Shown one piece after another: positions 62,707 through 64,000 of a DNA stretch of 64,000 bases. The stretch is from positions 62,001-126,000 of the forward strand of contig CACKSH010000002.1 in NCBI GenBank assembly GCA_902602765.1. Direction: 5' to 3'. Under the pieces are notes generated by a model. That model saw only the letters and a program-made list of their open reading frames with translations. It was not told the origin of the DNA and did not search any database. Within the stretch, counting starts at the first letter, position 1. Every line of letters starts with the position of its first letter. The translations under genes and the position numbers were made by a program. The stretch is from Paracoccaceae bacterium. GTDB lineage: Bacteria > Pseudomonadota > Alphaproteobacteria > Rhodobacterales > Rhodobacteraceae.

Positions 62707-62826
62707 TTATGCACCCAGAAAGATAAACACAAAAACAAATGCTGCCAATGCAAGAAGAACGTAAAAAGCTATCTCGCCACTTACTCTTGCATCGGATTTT
62801 TGTTTCTTACCATTATCTCGCTTCAT
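62707..62826 (-). CDS. 39-residue single-span membrane protein
   Basis: The complement of 62826 to 62707 reads MKRDNGKKQKSDARVSGEIA and then a hydrophobic helix (about 20-38, rich in Leu, Phe, Val), ending in GA. Basic N-terminus, one membrane helix and stop. There is no clear ribosome site. It is convergent with the GntR gene, downstream of the 58-residue protein. Too short for automated calling; the clean N-terminal charge and single helix favour a real gene. Function unknown. Confidence 0.5.
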   Translation of the reverse strand: MKRDNGKKQKSDARVSGEIAFYVLLALAAFVFVFIFLGA

Positions 62827-62877
62827 AAAAATTAATTAGTATTTTAAGATTACGTTTCCAGCGAATTAAAAATGCAA

Positions 62878-63054
62878 TTACTCTGTTTGTAATTTTTCGA
62901 CGCTCTCAATCAGATAATTAAGTTTTTTGTGATAGCCCTCATCATACTCTTCATGATGACCAAGGCTAGCAAGCATTTCCACAACTATAATAAGAGTTAC
63001 TATCACTACACATACCGTTATAATGGTAACCATCACTTTTAAATATGTATCCAT
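62878..63054 (-). CDS. 58-residue membrane protein
   Basis: ATG at 63054 with a strong GGAGG-type ribosome site upstream, ending TAA at 62880-62878. The protein begins MDTYLKVMVTIITVCVVIV, has one hydrophobic helix at about 7-27, then an acidic and lysine-rich tail (HHEEYDEGYHKKLNYLIESVEKLQTE) that is probably helical. It lies 51 bases upstream of the 39-residue protein and the two may be cotranscribed. No family recognised. Confidence 0.6.
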   Translation of the reverse strand: MDTYLKVMVTIITVCVVIVTLIIVVEMLASLGHHEEYDEGYHKKLNYLIESVEKLQTE

Positions 63055-63085
63055 TTTAATAGCCTCCCTCCTTCAAAGATTAGTC

Positions 63086-63373
63086 CTAACGGGATTTTCC
63101 TTCTATAATTCTTGGACCCTCTAACAAGCTCATTTTACAACCTTTTGCTATCTCACGAATTTCATCTTTCATTAAACCCATTATTTTATTTGCCGTTTCT
63201 TCGTCTGAAAATTTGGAAACTGTAAAAATTTCGGTTGGAGACTTTTCAAAAACTTCACCCGAAACTTGTCCTGCGGCTAGGTTTCTGGGCATCATAGTTG
63301 ACTCAATATAAGAAGTAATCATCTTTAACTGAATCTCACTGACTGCCTTTACATGAACTACGCGGCAATACAA
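63086..63373 (-). CDS. Small hypothetical protein, possible dimeric alpha-beta barrel
   Basis: A 95-residue soluble protein starting at TTG 63373 (a TGA upstream leaves only this start in the frame). Alternating beta-like and helical segments (VVHVKAVSEIQLKMITSYIE, IFTVSKFSDEETANKIMGLM) recall the small ferredoxin-like monooxygenase/YciI-type proteins, but no signature is clear. It is 30 bases from the M20 peptidase gene on the same strand and may be cotranscribed. Function unknown. Confidence 0.62.
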   Translation of the reverse strand: MYCRVVHVKAVSEIQLKMITSYIESTMMPRNLAAGQVSGEVFEKSPTEIFTVSKFSDEETANKIMGLMKDEIREIAKGCKMSLLEGPRIIEGKSR

Positions 63374-63403
63374 AACTTGATCTCATCCAATTTAAATTAA
63401 TAA

Positions 63404-64000
63404 TTATTTACCAAATTCTTCCAGAAGTTTACAATATCCAATTTGACTTTTCTTAAAGCTAGAAAGTCTAAAAAATTCATTTGGCGCATGTATTTTTTCG
63501 TCATCTAGGCCAAAAGCAAACATAGTTGCATGAATACCCAACTCTGACAATAAGGTAGACATCACTGGAATAGATCCTCCAACTCGGGTCTCCAATGGCT
63601 CTTTTCCATATAAATCGTGTAAAACCCGGCCCGCTATTTGACTGGAGTTATGGCCTCTTGGGACCAGAAATGGATCAGCATCACCAGCAAGTTTTTTAAC
63701 CTCAGCTTTAACTCCCGGTGGTCGGTTATTTTCAACATGCTGTTTTATTAAATCATATATTCTTTCAGGCTTCTGGTTAGCGACTAGCCTACACGTGATT
63801 TTTGCGTGAGCTTGAGAAGGCAATACTGTTTTAGAGCCTCCACCTTGATATCCACCCCATATCCCGTTCAGCTCTAAAGTTGGACGTGCCCAAAGTCTTT
63901 CTTGCACAGTATAACCCGTCTCCCCAAAAGTTTCCGGAACACCTAATTTTTCTACATAGTCCTTTTCATCGAATGGCAGCCCAGCAAACATTTCCTTTTC
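63404..64000 (-). CDS. M20-family metallopeptidase, 3' part; 5' end beyond right edge
   Basis: The last 198 codons of an M20 dipeptidase-like protein. The reading frame is open to the right window edge. The dimerisation/lid domain and the C-terminal catalytic part are visible: NGIWGGYQGGGSKTVLPSQAHAKITCRLV and GGSIPVMSTLLSELG, plus a metal-ligand His in KIHAPNEFFRL. Family length is about 450 residues, so about half is missing. Substrates range from dipeptides to N-acyl amino acids. It is followed closely by a small protein gene. Confidence 0.85.
   Translation of the reverse strand, partial: EKEMFAGLPFDEKDYVEKLGVPETFGETGYTVQERLWARPTLELNGIWGGYQGGGSKTVLPSQAHAKITCRLVANQKPERIYDLIKQHVENNRPPGVKAEVKKLAGDADPFLVPRGHNSSQIAGRVLHDLYGKEPLETRVGGSIPVMSTLLSELGIHATMFAFGLDDEKIHAPNEFFRLSSFKKSQIGYCKLLEEFGK

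Noticed and set aside
1..64000. CRISPR arrays or complete insertion sequences
   Set aside because: No regularly spaced direct repeats, no transposase and no terminal inverted repeats were found on reading.

Overview
The window looks like the chromosome of a marine, low-G+C alphaproteobacterium, probably Rhodobacterales-like. This rests on the AT-rich sequence, the tRNA-Met, the many solute-binding-protein transporters (ABC and TRAP) and the catabolic gene families. No ribosomal or marker gene is present to fix the genus. The first ~450 bases look richer in G+C and carry an excisionase-like gene beside the 3' end of tRNA-Met, so the left edge is probably the end of an integrated element.

Layout. 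0.6-6.3 kb: housekeeping genes (ureohydrolase, M17 aminopeptidase, asd, NDUFA9-like protein) and a divergent copper-response pair (cueR and a DUF4396 membrane protein) sharing a MerR-type 19-bp-spacer promoter. 6.4-17 kb: an operon-like run of a 2-aminoethylphosphonate-type ABC transporter, a glutamine-synthetase-like ligase, an aldehyde dehydrogenase and an iron alcohol dehydrogenase, followed upstream by a FAD amine oxidase and a zinc alcohol dehydrogenase. 17-25 kb: a P450, an MBL hydrolase, an M29 aminopeptidase, an MFS carrier, a proline-racemase-fold protein without its cysteines, and a 2-ketoarginine-decarboxylase-like ThDP enzyme.

25-30.3 kb: a tightly packed minus-strand run of BKACE enzyme, ureohydrolase variant, GT2 glycosyltransferase, nucleoside-phosphorylase-fold protein, spore-photoproduct-lyase-like radical SAM protein and SDR. 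The last four form the most unusual assembly in the window. 30.4-37.6 kb: a DadA-like oxidase and a BMP-type nucleoside/base ABC transporter with a cytosine-deaminase-like amidohydrolase.

37.7-52 kb: a large amine/betaine island with two Rieske oxygenases, a GcvT-like methyl or aminomethyl transferase, two tandem phytoene-desaturase-like oxidoreductases, a polyamine-type ABC transporter, a flavin amine oxidase, a class III aminotransferase and a dead 3' fragment that looks like an OYE/TMADH-type oxidoreductase. 52.4-62.7 kb: an organic solute locus (NHL propeller, DapA-family lyase, PhyH oxygenase, PfkB kinase, DMT exporter, TRAP transporter, Gfo/Idh/MocA dehydrogenase, GntR/FCD regulator). 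The right edge holds two tiny membrane proteins, a small conserved-looking protein and the 3' end of an M20 peptidase.

Overall the region is a catalogue of uptake-plus-degradation modules for small nitrogenous solutes (amines, phosphonates, nucleobases, arginine derivatives, methylated amines). All functions are inferred by reading the sequence. No database search was run.
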